Source of the DNA: Lindgomyces ingoldianus
Taxonomy: Eukaryota; Ascomycota; Dothideomycetes; Pleosporales; Lindgomycetaceae
DNA: 64,000 bases
Assembly (NCBI RefSeq): GCF_010093535.1
Contig: NW_022985176.1
Span: 1,142,360-1,206,359 of the forward strand
Reading direction: 5' to 3'
Shown here: piece by piece, positions 11,691 through 22,921 of the stretch
Numbering within the stretch: position 1 is the stretch's first letter
Layout of the letters: each line of letters opens with the position of its first letter
Notes under the pieces: model-generated
The model's input: only the letters and a program-made list of their open reading frames with translations
Database searches by the model: none
Told to the model about the DNA's origin: nothing
Translations under genes and position numbers: made by a program

Positions 11691-12165
11691 TCTTTGTTGG
11701 GCTGGTTGATGAAAAGCAGCCGTTTGCTGCGTGGCATGCATGGAATGGAGCACTCGGTTTGGTCACCAATAGCATGATACCTCGGCGTTCAAATACTATT
11801 AGAATGCAAAGCTGAGAACCCTGATTTCGTGATTTATAAGACTGTTCCACGTTGTTCAGCCTTGACGCTGGAAGCCTCCTGCCTGCGTTGCTGCCTGTGC
11901 AATATAGTCACGTGACGTTGATTACATAGACATAAATCCTCACCGCCGACCAACAAGTCATAAAAACATCAACTTCATTTTGCCCCACGATACCGCAACC
12001 GCCAAACCGCCTCTCCTTTACACGCCACCCCCATAAAAGGTACACCCTCACTCCTGCGACCCGCTACATCCTCCCTCAATTTCTCATCCTTATCTAGCTC
12101 CTGCTAACAACCAGCCACCACAGTTTATTGCGCAAACACACCACCCCGCAATAACCCCCGCAACC
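11691..12165. other. intergenic spacer and Ran 5' leader
   Basis: Tandem spacer between NAS2 and the Ran gene. The last 200 bp before the Ran start are C/CT-rich, as expected for a strongly expressed fungal promoter and leader. No gene is seen. Confidence 0.55.
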
Positions 12166-13121
12166 ATGGCTGAAGCCGCAGCTGCCGCGCCGAACGTAGC
12201 CACATTCAAGCTCGTCCTGGTCGGAGATGGTGGTACTGGAAAGGTAGGCATCTCTTGCGACGCTCTGTCCGGGACCAGGTGTCAAGCCTTTATTCGCGAT
12301 AAAATTCGCGATAAACACAGCAGCCGCGTCCCAACAGTATCGAAATACGTGCTAACCACTGCCCTGATCTAGACGACCTTCGTGAAGCGTCATCTTACTG
12401 GCGAGTTCGAAAAGAAATACATCGCAACTCTAGGTGTCGAGGTCCACCCACTCGGCTTCACAACTGTATGCTCACCTTGGTCGCATCCCCACTCAAAAAT
12501 CAATACTGACACTAGCAGAACCTGGGCCCTATCCAATTCGATGTCTGGGACACCGCCGGCCAGGAGAAGTTTGGTGGTCTTCGTGATGGATATTACATCA
12601 ACGGGCAGTGTGGCATCGTTATGTTCGACGTGACGTCCCGTATCACATACAAGAATGTACCGAACTGGCACCGTACGTCTCACAATTCTCTGCATTGGTT
12701 CGTTCACTAACCTGAAAATTCAGGTGACCTTGTCCGCGTCTGCGAGAACATTCCTATCGTGCTCACTGGCAACAAGGTCGACGTCAAGGAGCGCAAGGTC
12801 AAGGCAAAGTCCATCACTTTCCACCGCAAGAAGAACTTGCAGTACTACGATATTTCGGCCAAGTCGAATTACAACTTCGAGAAGCCCTTCCTCTGGCTCG
12901 CCCGGAAACTTGTTGGTAACCAGACTTTGGTATGTCTCACCTTCCTTCATATTGTCTACGATGATCAACTAATAGTTCAATTTCTACAGGAATTTGTCGC
13001 TGCGCCCGCCTTGGCCCCCCCAGAAGTCCAGGTCGACCAGGCTGTTCTCGAACAATACCAAAAGGAGATGGCGGACGCCGCCCAAATGCCTCTGCCCGAC
13101 GAGGACGACGCAGACTTGTAG
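12166..13121 (+). CDS. GSP1: Ran GTPase (Gsp1)
   Basis: Five exons: 12166-12243, 12373-12465, 12519-12672, 12724-12929 and 12990-13121; 220 aa. All G motifs are present: P-loop GDGGTGKT split by intron 1, switch [34 protein letters not shown] and ISAKSNYN. The C-terminal acidic DEDDADL is specific to Ran. It governs nucleocytoplasmic transport and spindle assembly, switching between nuclear GTP- and cytosolic GDP-bound forms. Sequence and length leave no real alternative. The first intron, 129 nt, lies inside the P-loop codon run. Confidence 0.98.
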
Positions 13122-14202
13122 ATATAGTCGCGTGAAACCCTTCCAGCCATTCCCGCGGCTGCGAGGACGTCACGAATAGTATGGCACGGTTATGGAACTT
13201 GGCAACGTCCACTGGGAGCAGAGAGAGAGAGAGAGTGTGTGTGTGTGTGTGTGCGTCACAAGCTGGGTGACTGAGCTTATGGGGGGAACTTTGGGGGATA
13301 CATGATACAGGGAGGAACCATTGGTGATTTTTCATTGGTGGAGGGAATGCCGGACTAGCTGGTATTTTCTTAAATAGCTTTAGATGGCTTCATATGGTTT
13401 ACTTGGTATTCCAGGTGATTCGATTTCGGCCCTCTCCCACTGATCTGTAGGTGTTAGTCAATGCCGCGTGATGTTAACTTTTGCAGACGTAGAAGCATTA
13501 TTGATCGGGAAGCAGGTAGATTCGCAAGGTACCCCGCACTGCTCGTGATACTTGGCAAACGAAGTAAAGAAAAGAAAATTGTGTGGCCTTGACGTCATGC
13601 TTGGTATTTAGTAGGGCTACGTCCCCATATCTTCACATATCCACGCCCATCTACACGGATATCTAGACTAGGTAAAACAGAGGAACAACAAAGAAATCTA
13701 TTCTCGACAACATCTCACTTATCTATCCAAAAGGCTCTCAGAGTAGTGACTCTCCCTCCCAGGAGACCAAAACACTCAGCCACGATATATAATAACGTCA
13801 CTCGTAGTTAGCTAGCCCTCCACAATGTACTAACTGTGCCATTCATTACTCTTGCAAACCTCGAAGCAATCGCGCCAACCAAACAATCATTGAACGATAA
13901 GGCAAAACAACTAGGAAAGAGAAAGAGAACATAGAGAGAAAGCGACAAGAGAAGCCAACGCTGCGGAGATCGTGGCAAAACAGAAACAGGGCAGACGCCA
14001 ACGCCAATACCAGCACCAACACCAGCATGAATTTAGTACATACAAATACAAGGATGAAGGAAGGAAGGGTGAAAGGAGGAAATCATTGCGTCATGTGGTC
14101 TTAGGCTAATGGAAAGGGGCAAGCAATGGAAAGATGGGATAGACAAAATGCGAGGAATAATTGACAGGTATGATGAAGTAGGGAGTGGAGATAAAATCCT
14201 AA
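13122..14202. other. convergent intergenic spacer
   Basis: This spacer holds the 3' flanks of the Ran gene and of the Zn2Cys6 regulator. It contains a compound dinucleotide microsatellite at 13221-13253 and a CRE-like TGACGTCA at 13590-13597. The CRE is not placed near either start codon, so it is probably not a promoter element of these two genes. No ORF is credible. Confidence 0.55.
13221..13253. repeat. compound (GA)n(GT)n microsatellite
   Basis: About seven GA units run directly into about nine GT units in the 3' flank of the Ran gene, probably within its 3' UTR. Confidence 0.9.
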
Positions 14203-16551
14203 CTACGATTTCAACATCCTGTAGTGCAGAGGTCAGCATCTCTGCTAGTCTTCTTGGTTCTCGAACGGATGAGATGTACGGAGGGTTGGAGGGTGTGGGG
14301 GTAAACACTTACGGTGTTAAAAGCTGACTATAATTCTCCAAAGGCTCACTCCCGCCGTCTTCAATCACTCCTCTAATAATATCGTCCTGCGCGATGCTAC
14401 TCCACAGATGAATGCTCATTGCCTTTTTGCTGTTGAATAGGGTATGCGCAACGCCTCTGACTTGTCCTAATACTACCGCTGCGATCGGCCATGTATGGCT
14501 ATACTGTTGCAGTGTTCCCACGTCTAGTCGGATAGATTGCTTGATAACGTCGTCTTGGCCGTCCGGGACGAGAAATGACCAATAGGATAGGTGGACAACA
14601 GATGCCATGACTACGACGCAGGTGAAGAAAGGCGTGTGATGGATCAACGGGCCGGGGAGCTTAATTAAAGTAGAGATATTTTCAGCCGAAAACAGACATT
14701 TTGAGGTATGCACTTCACGCGTTTGTGTGGGAAGCAAAACCTGCCCGGGTTGAACACAGATATTCACGTTCTCAACGCGGCCAAATCCAAGGCTGGAGCG
14801 CGGTCGATGCAGCATAATCGTGCTACCGGAATGCACCATGTGGGCTTGGAAAAGCAGTTCATCGATTTGCCCGTGGTCGTTGATGATCTCGGTTTTAGAG
14901 ACGGGGAGGTGTAGCTTCCAGTTTATGAGATATTGGTCCACGACGTCGACGATGTGATATTCGAACGTGCTGTCCAGGCGCGATACTTCGAAGACTTTGC
15001 CTAGGATTCGGATTGCGTCGATTAGGTAGGCGAAGGAGGAGAAGACCATTTCTTCAGGCGCGAAGGCGCTGTCGTCGTACTCTTGGATCGTGCGGGCGTA
15101 GGGAATTTGCTGGGGTGGATTAGTGGCGCTCGTGAACGAATGAGTGGCGATGAAGCGGGTTCAGGAGTAGTGGGGAGTGGGGGTGGGCAGTGAGACACTG
15201 TCGAGATGAAAGGAAGCGCAGAGACAGAAGAGAGTACTAGATACTACATGCCCAAGGGAAAGAGGCGATAATGCCAAAGAAGAAAAGAGTAACAGATGGT
15301 AGAATTGGGGACTGGAACAAAGGAATCTGACAGACGGAAACGGGGCGGGAAAAGAGCACTCACCCCTGAGAAGTATTCATCATTCTCACACGGTAAGGGT
15401 ACATCGGTTGCTATATCTTTAAGTCGAAATTGAACGCCTGGGTTCACAGCAGCCATCATTCCGTTGACGGTATACATGGACCACCATGTTCGTCTCCAGC
15501 TCTCCTCTAGAACCCTATCATTGTTCCCATTGATAATAGCGTAGTCAGACCGGTGCAGACCTATTTCAACCGTCATAGCCTGAGCCATTCCAAAAATCTG
15601 AGCTGCTCTTGGAACGTCGTTGTTGGCATGCAGCCCAATGGAGAAAAGTAGCAAGGCTTGGACAGTGTAGCCATCCTTTGGATAGTTCTGGCTTGCTATC
15701 GTCCGGTTTAAAGCTTCCTTATAAATGTCCGTAGGTACCGACGGGAGGAAGCTAGATCCTATGTACTGAACGGCGAGCTCCAACAGCGGGGCCCTCCTCT
15801 CTTTAAGAAACTCCACCAGTCTCGGTCGAGGCAGGCAAAACGGGTGAGAGCCATAGAAGAAGTGAAAGAAAGCTCCTATCGCATTTGGAGGGCCTGTGGT
15901 ACCAAATTGGTTTGTCCTTTGGGTTCCATTGAGGTTAAATTGGCCAACTGGGGGTGCTGAGGCCAAGAGGCTAAGACTGTTTGGGGCGCTGCTCAGCTGA
16001 TCGACAAGAGAAAGTTCTGAGCCAAAGTCATATCCAGGAGATGGCAAAGCAATTGTTGTTGTTGCAAGAGAGTTGCTCAACGGCCCATGTAAGACCGTTT
16101 CATTTTCTGGTCCTGTCGAGAGATTAGATTGAAAATGGTTTCACCAGGATGAGTACGAAGGTGATAACGAACCCGAGCCTGTTGGTGCTCCGTTCTCTCC
16201 CTTATTCTTCCTTTTTCCTTTCCAGCCGCGACGGGACTTGATGTAAGTGCACTCAACTCCATCGGCCTTACATCTAGAGCAGCGCACACCACCGTCGCAT
16301 TTAAGGTGCCGGCTGCGACACGGTACGCAGGCGACGGCGACTGACGCCCTAGCGGCGGCGGGCCCGTGAGCACTGTCCGACTTTGGAGTCTGCGCCGGAG
16401 GAGTTGGACTCGAGGTGTGAGTCGTAGAACTCCCTCCTGGAGAGAGGTGCAGGGCCAGTGAAGACGTATCCGAGAAGTCCTGGGTCCAAAATGCGGGATC
16501 TGCGGCAGCCGAGACGGGGAGACTGGAGGCGGAAGAGGCGTGCGATGCCAT
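14203..16551 (-). CDS. Zn(II)2Cys6 transcription factor with fungal-specific regulatory domain
   Basis: Exons 16551-16173, 16112-15364, 15109-14313 and a probable short last exon 14218-14203; 646 aa. The zinc cluster is C-X2-C-X6-C-X5-C-X2-C-X6-C (ACVPCRSRHLKC, then RCSRCKADGVEC), followed by a basic linker SRRGWKGKRKN. The middle-homology domain follows, with SHPFCLPRPRLVEFLKERR and EESWRRTWWSMYTVNG. This is the XlnR/Gal4-type family of nuclear DNA-binding regulators. Intron 1 uses the unusual donor GTTCGT, because the GTGAAA site 28 nt downstream would leave an intron too short to splice and out of frame. Intron 2 is long (254 nt). The last four codons are the least certain part. Its target genes are unknown; it is the nearest regulator to the polysaccharide cluster (about 1.8 kb from uge3). 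Confidence 0.85.
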
Positions 16552-18373
16552 GAAGAGGAGCCCAAAGTGTTCTGGGTGCAATGCACTCAATTCTCCGAGG
16601 GCTTTAACGGTTCTATGAAGTCTGCTATTGGCGAGGAAGAGAGTGTTGAGGGCTGAAGTGCGGTTCAACAGTCGCTGGAAGAGCTAGAAATATTATCACG
16701 TGAAAGAATCTAGCGCGCCGATCTAAGCCGAAATGGCGGAATGTAACCGAACGACGAGAACTCAGCCCTGGTCGCAAGCATCGAAGACGGAGTACCCCTG
16801 ACACGAACTTCTTTCTTGTCTTTCTCCTTGTTCTACTTTTTGCTACTTCGATCCTGGCATCCAATACCCAACGATCGGGACGTGTTGCCGATCCGAGAAT
16901 TACGGAATGGTCGTTACCCAGCGTGTCGAAGAGGTCTGTTGAGGCACCTCCTTCCTTTGATTCCTTCTCTTTTTCTGTTTCATGGTCATATCAGTTGCTC
17001 TATGTCTCCCACCGAAGTGACTGGTCTTCCCTATCAATATACTCTTCCTGAGCAAGGGCAGAGCTACATCCGCTGCCACCGCCCCCTTCGTATCTTTCAT
17101 CCCGTGCTAGCCGATTCAAATTACACCCCCGGCCTCACTGGTCAACAACATGGCTTTTTGAGAGCATACGCGTTTCTCATCTTTGCATCCCACCGCGTGA
17201 CAGTCGATGACGTTGCCTCGTACCACATCAAACCCTGGGAGAAGACTTTTTACGAAGAACAAGCTTTCTTGAGCTATTCACTACTGGGAGGTCAATTCCA
17301 AGTTCTGGTTTCCGCCTAGTGTATGTCTAATTATATCGAGAACACTGGCCATGGGTTGGTATATCTGGGAGAATCAAGCTAGGATTGCGTGCAGAGCTGC
17401 CTTATCCAGCACTCAAAAGCCTTGGCTTAACCAACTGGCCATTTCTTATCTGATTGTCCTCAGGCGCTGACGAATATCATGCCGCGTATGCTATCCGTAT
17501 CCACAAAGTCGCATGATTGTAAGACAAAGTCTGGATGAATCTTGAGACAATTTAGCGGAATGGTCCTCCTATATCTATCGTCTCCTCCTTCTACGGAAGG
17601 CTTCAGTCATCATGATCTTGGCTCAATTTCGTTCAGTCCGTACCCCAAGATCCCAAAGTGTAGCCCCCGGGAGCTCATCATACGCACTACGACTTTACAG
17701 CTTTACCCGAATCCGGTTCCAAAATCCGCTGTCCCTCAAGCTACAACAGCCTCCTAGGTCCACAGGAACCTTAGTTCTACTCACCATTACCCTCTGGTAT
17801 GACTTGCTCACGTGTTTAGACTTACGACAGGACTAACGAAGCCTGTGGTGTGGTAGTAGAGCTAAGACCGCATAAGCAAGGATACTCTTGTCAAGTGGCG
17901 CGTTGTTGCTTGACTCTTTGCTTCGGATTCGCTCGATCGTCTTGATCACAGATATGATCACCCTCCTCACGCCTTGCCACCTTGCGGGGCATGCCAGGGT
18001 ATTGGGCATATGCACCATAGCATCTCTCGGCGAACGTTATCACAAACCTGCACTCCACCTCAGACCCACAACCCAGGCACCTATGGAGCATGACAGTCGT
18101 CGGCATGATTGCCATAGCGCATGCAAATGCATTTTAATGAGATATGATATATTACAATTCCGTTGGCTCTGGTATTACGCTGAAGATAACGGTCTATAAA
18201 GCTCGAGCAGGAGTATGCGATTTTCCTCCTGATGAGGATTGAAAAGAACATCGAACACCTAAACGCCGATGCAAGATATGGTCAGAATCACGCAAACTGT
18301 ACAACGATTCCGAGATGTGGAGACCAGCCTCCGGAGCCTCTCGATCTTACTCGTCGCCTCGTTATCTTCTTTG
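16552..18373. other. spacer between the Zn2Cys6 regulator and uge3
   Basis: Contains the regulator's promoter and the 3' flank of uge3. One ORF, 17002-17319 (105 codons, starting MSPTEVTGLPYQY), follows a pyrimidine-rich stretch and could be a small gene, but it has no recognisable domain. From 17320 to 18373 I see only short overlapping ORFs. Confidence 0.5.
17002..17319 (+). CDS. possible small ORF, unknown
   Basis: 105 codons, starting MSPTEVTGLPYQY and ending QVLVSA. The codons are not obviously random and a CT-rich leader precedes the start. There is no signal peptide, membrane helix or known motif. The frame also extends upstream to an alternative start at 16816. It is listed only as a candidate; it may be a chance ORF or a remnant. 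Confidence 0.2.
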   Translation: MSPTEVTGLPYQYTLPEQGQSYIRCHRPLRIFHPVLADSNYTPGLTGQQHGFLRAYAFLIFASHRVTVDDVASYHIKPWEKTFYEEQAFLSYSLLGGQFQVLVSA

Positions 18374-19976
18374 CTAGCAGATCATGTCGTCGGAAATCTG
18401 CGGTTCACACCGGCCTTTTGTGAAATTCCACACGTCTACGGAGCAGTCTCTGAGAGTCTTCTGGGCTCGCCACTCTAGCTCGGTTTCGGCTCGCCGGACT
18501 TCAGCGACACAGAAACCAACATCGCCAGCTCGTCGGCCGGCCTCCCGGACGGGAATTTTCCGGTTTGATGTCTCTTCTAAACTCTGAAGAACTTCGCGAA
18601 CGGTGTGTCCTCTTCCAGTTCCTGTGCCGTGTTAGAAACAGGAACATTAAGGAACTTGTTATCGTTGGGAGTGTAAATGGAATATCCCAGTGACGGGTTA
18701 AAGCACTTACCGAGATTGTACGCTCGGAATGGGACTTTGACTTTGCCTGCGGCGGATGCTGCTAGAGCAGCGATATGCCCTCGAGCAAGATCAACCACAT
18801 GGATGAAATCCCGGACGGCCGTTCCATCTGGAGTGCTCCAATCCGTACCGAAAATGTCCAGGACTGGCTTAATGCCTGTGAGCACTGTGGCAATAACTGG
18901 AATTAGGTTGCTCGGTTTCTGCCGAGGATCTTCGCCAAGCATTCCGGACTCGTGGCATCCAACCTAGTTCGTCCAAGTCAGTCAAATTTAGCCTCTCTGG
19001 GAAGATGAACACTTACGGGATTGAAATATCGTAACGCAGTGATGGACCACGACGGGTCCGACCGTGCAATGTCAGCGAGGATAGATTCGCACATGTATTT
19101 GGATCGTCCATATGGTGAGGTAAGCCCCATAACGCCCGGGACTACCTGGTGCTCAAAGCCATCGTCATCATGAAAGGTTTCGTGGTGGTGAACGCAGAGC
19201 TCTTCACGCAGAGGAACGCCGCAATTTGCACCCTCTCCGTAGACAGTCGCCGACGATGAGAAGACGAAGTTCTTGATTCCAAATTCTTCGAGCAGACTAA
19301 GGAAGTCTACCATCCCGCAGACGTTGTTGCTGTAATACTTCAAGGGCATTCGAATGCTCTCCTCTACGGACTTATACGCCGCGAAATGGATGACACCCGA
19401 TATCCTAGATTCCCGTCTGAGTATGGTTTCCTGCGCATCTTCAGTGCCCATATCAATACCCGAATCGGTTCGGTGAAGAGCCGAAAACGGGAACCCTCTA
19501 GGGAGCACACCCATGAGATCTCCCGCTGGAGTTGAAGCTCCTGCTTTGCTGCGGATCGAGTAGGATGAGTAACTGGCGAGGATTGATCTCATACACGGGC
19601 TACGGTAGTCGAGTTGTCGGAAGTGGAGAGCGGGCATGGGCCTATCTTGCGCTGCGAAATGCTCGGTGGCCAGTGCTTTAATGCGATGAAGAACACTCTC
19701 GTACGAGTTGCTCAAGTCGTCGACAACGAGAACGTTGTAATTCTCCTTGAGCAGCTCTAGAACGGTGTGAGAGCCGATGTAACCGAGTCCGCCGACAACC
19801 ATGATAAATCGAGAATTCCCGGCCGCGATGTCAAGAGGATCTGCAGCCACATCGTCGTCGAAAATGAGTGACCTCTGGGTATCTGGGGTACTAATCGCCT
19901 CGACGGAGCCAGACGCCGACAACGAGAAGGTCGACGGCGACGGTGACGCTGATCCTGAATCTGAAAGATACTCCAT
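18374..19976 (-). CDS. uge3: UDP-glucose/UDP-GlcNAc 4-epimerase of the GAG cluster
   Basis: Exons 19976-19017, 18963-18711 and 18621-18374; introns 53 and 89 nt; 486 aa. It is an extended short-chain dehydrogenase: Rossmann motif GGLGYIGS at residues 62-69, SSSATVYG, and the catalytic YGRSK near residue 288. The C-terminus GTGRGHTVREVLQSLEE through AEVRRAETELEW is the standard GalE ending and appears only after splicing. Two features separate it from a housekeeping GalE: a 55-residue Ser-rich N-terminal extension and a roughly 50-residue insertion (about 140-195) before SGVIHFAAYKSVEES. In A. fumigatus, Uge3 makes both UDP-galactose and UDP-GalNAc for galactosaminogalactan. It is divergent from sph3 with only 622 bp between their starts. 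Confidence 0.95.
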
Positions 19977-20598
19977 GGCGAGGACAGCAAGTACGAGCGG
20001 TGCAGAAACAAGGAAGCAACGTGGCTGTCTAGTGCAACCCTAGAAAGGTACGTGGAAATGTCTTATATATGTCAGAGCTTTGGAGTATCTGACCCAATTA
20101 GGCAGAACAAATTCGATGCAAGTTTTTCCCCCGTACAGCTCAATATCGTTTATGCCTGGGCCGCGCTTGGCATGCTCCGGCCTCTTCATCCCGAATTATT
20201 TGGTCGGAAAGCTGGTCCTTTGGTCTAGCACTTTCGAATATACTGCTTAATCGGTTAATCCCTGTACAATTTCTATGGCATCACGCTCTGCTACGTACAA
20301 TTATGGGGCGTGATGGCGCGGCCTTCAGAATCTTTCAATATCCTTATGAAGGATGCAAGCTGACCGTTCTCTACAGTCTACCAGCGCAGTTTCGCCGCCT
20401 GAAACCCGGATTTCGCGATTTGTCTGTTGCCGCCCAAATATTTGTTTGAACAGGGCCTCCTTCGATGGAATAATTCTAGCCAATTACCTTCAGCAAATCT
20501 TTAACTTTTCATCTGATGCTAGTCAGAACGCTGTTTGTTCTGATCTTGCTGGTAATTTCACATCCTGTTGGCGCTCGCTGCCGTCGGCGACTAGAAGC
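19977..20598. promoter_or_regulatory. divergent promoter region uge3 / sph3
   Basis: Single spacer between two oppositely oriented cluster genes, so co-regulation from shared elements is plausible. It includes an out-of-frame hydrophobic ORF at 20516 (see findings). I could not identify a specific operator with confidence. Confidence 0.5.
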
Positions 20599-21621
20599 AT
20601 GATCGCCTCGGTATTACTTCCCCTCTATGTCTATCCCTCCACGGGTGCGTGGGATCCATTGTATCAAATGTACGTTCGATTTCCCAATGTCCGCGACTTT
20701 CAACCGAGCATTAGCCTCTGATCATCACAGGGCATCATCCTACCCACGCGTGCAGTTCACGGCAATCGTCAATCCCTACAGCGGGCCGGGTGACAGCGCG
20801 CTGCCGAACGAGAACTACACGCAAGCCATTCATACATTAAATGCGTTGGGCAATGTCCGTACTATCGGTTATGTGGCTACCACGTGGTGCACAAAGAATG
20901 CGAGCTCGGTACTGGATGAAGTAGCAGTGTACGCCGGATGGGGAGCCCAAGACCCTCAATTAGCCATGAGTGGTATCTTCTTCGATGAGACTCCCACACA
21001 TTACACTCCCGAATACGCTTCATATTTACAAACTATTTCACAAGCCGTCCACAACAACCGCGGCTTAAAGGATGGCTACGTAGGTAAGAGAAGCTCCCTC
21101 ATTTCGGCATTGGGCGTACCGTGTAGCTTCTGAACCAAAGCCCGAAGTCGGTGGGTCCCGATATATGGCTCCCCTCACTATATCGCCCACCGTTTTTCCA
21201 GAGTACTGCATGTCCGCTGCTGGTGAATCCAGAAACTGGGGCACCTGATATCGGCAGTTGCAAGCGTCAAGGCTGACGGTGCGTCGCAGTCCACAATCCG
21301 GGCGCTCTCCCTGAGGCACAATACTTTAGTGATCCAAACTTAGTCGGAGCCGCCAACCTTACCGTCATCTTCGAGGATACTTACGGCAACTGGACTATCA
21401 AAGGAGATATCCTCACCCGAGCCACGAATTCATATGATCACGCTAGACTTGCCTGCATGCTACATTCCATGCCAAATCTTAGCAATCGCGACACTGAGAC
21501 AACACTTCAGAAGCTCCTGGCAGTCGGACGAGGTCTCTACCTCACCGGAACAAACAACTACACCCTGATCGACTCGTACTTCCCCGTGTTCATTGATTGC
21601 TTGAACGGGCTGCTCAGCTAA
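20599..21621 (+). CDS. sph3: spherulin-4-like glycoside hydrolase GH135
   Basis: Exons 20599-20669, 20731-21083 and 21290-21621; introns 61 and 206 nt; 251 aa from the first ATG of the catalytic domain. The family block SVLLPLYVYPSTGAWDPLY opens it, followed by FTAIVNPYSGPG. The catalytic acids expected from Sph3 structures are present: D109-E110 in GIFFDE and E170 in VIFEDTYGNW. Sph3 is an endo-acting hydrolase of partially deacetylated GAG and is required for GAG production in A. fumigatus. Characterised Sph3 is membrane-anchored by an N-terminal helix, but this model has none. A hydrophobic leader beginning MLVRTLFVLILLVISHP lies just upstream at 20516 in a different frame, so the N-terminus is uncertain (frameshift, sequence error or unseen splice). 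The domain assignment is firm. Confidence 0.9.
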
Positions 21622-22426
21622 GGGGATTTCCGATCTGAGGCGCATTGTATATAAAAAATCGTGTGGTCCGGTACTGCGGATGTCGCACATGAATATGAAA
21701 TGCATGAAAATTGACTCACTGGCATGCCCCAATGTTGACGTGACCTGGGTCACGCCAGGCATCTGCGCATGCGAACAACCTGGTGCATGTCTACGAGCTT
21801 CTGTTATTCTGACGGGCCTAACGGTGATTGAAGTTAGACGTCATGTTCCTGACAATCACTTCGAGCTTCCCTTCTGGATGGGTGCGATGTGCATCTACGA
21901 AGCGGAGATTGCAAGACTGCAGCGGAGTGAGCTCCGCCGTTAGGCGGCGGGTCCTGTTAGAAAGGTGAGATCGGGGCTGAATGTTGGGAAAAGGCGTGAG
22001 GATGGCTGTGCAGCTGTGAGTTGTGAGAGGCGAGGTGCTGATCAAGAGTGAATATCCGGACCGTGAGCCCGCCGGAAGAAAGCTCGTCGATGTTTCAGGA
22101 ACGGGTGTGGTTGGCGAATGAGTCCCAGCAAAGGTAAAACAAGCAACGATCGCCAACGACCCTGCCTTTTCCCCGCGAAAGCAAAGAGGCTTCAGTCCCT
22201 CTCAGTCTGACGGGGCCGAACGCTCGCCGCTTTTGTGCTGCAAGATCTGGTGGTGTCGAACAGGGGTCTTTGCACTAGTCCCTTGCTGGCGCGCTAAATT
22301 CGCGTGATCACTTTATTTCAACCCTCCCTCTTCATCTCTCTGTGCCACTACTCCTGCACACTCCTCTCTGTCCCCAGCGGGTCTCACTCTCCATATAGAT
22401 TTCGTGATGTATTGAATCGGCCCAAT
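21622..22426. other. spacer downstream of sph3
   Basis: 3' flank of sph3 and upstream region of the small spliced gene at 22427. The last 110 bp before that gene are strongly pyrimidine-rich, as in expressed fungal promoters. No other gene is supported. Confidence 0.5.
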
Positions 22427-22921
22427 ATGACCCCCGCAATCATGCCCAGGTAATGTCTTGTGGCCTTGCGCTGGTTGACGTGGCGAACACTACCGGCTAC
22501 TCTCCTTTCCCAAATCAAGTCACTCATTTCGTCTCATCACGATCTCTGCTCCTGCTTCGGCATTCGCTTCGCCGCATCTTCTTGGCTTGACAGGGCTGCC
22601 CAGCTCCTTCGAATTGACGCTTCACCGGGGTCAAGGCAGCGTGAGCTTATCCGTTACTGGGACAGGGTGTCCAGCTTCCTGGGGAGCAGCCCTGGTTATC
22701 CATTCCATTGGAGCGTCAGCCGCAATAGTAGGCAACAACATGCACGGCTTTGTGACATAACAATTTACCTGCGGCGCCCTCTATACACCGTTCTCACGCT
22801 TCACTGACCGACAGCTCACCTAGCCGAGTGCAGAAGAGACAATGAACTAGATACCCAAATCGGTAACTTCGCCTACGAACGTGGCCAAAACTCCCTTCCG
22901 TCCTCTCCATCTAGTAACTAG
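22427..22921 (+). CDS. small three-exon gene of unknown function inside the GAG cluster
   Basis: Exons 22427-22449, 22594-22727 and 22815-22921; introns 144 and 87 nt with GTAATG and GTAGGC donors and CAG acceptors. All three phases join cleanly to an 87-residue protein. It begins MTPAIMPRAAQLLRIDASPG and includes RQRELIRYWDRVSSFLG, PFHWSVSRN, THLAECRRDNELDTQ and IGNFAYERGQN. It has no signal peptide or membrane helix, about ten arginines and no lysine. I do not recognise the family. Support comes from the clean splice phases, a CT-rich leader and protein-like composition in all exons. It lies between sph3 and ega3, where no member of the published five-gene cluster is expected. It could be a bystander gene or a pseudo-coding coincidence. 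Confidence 0.5.

Noticed and set aside
16077..16586. 169-codon minus ORF
   Set aside because: Overlaps the Zn2Cys6 regulator in another frame; the zinc cluster is in the chosen frame.
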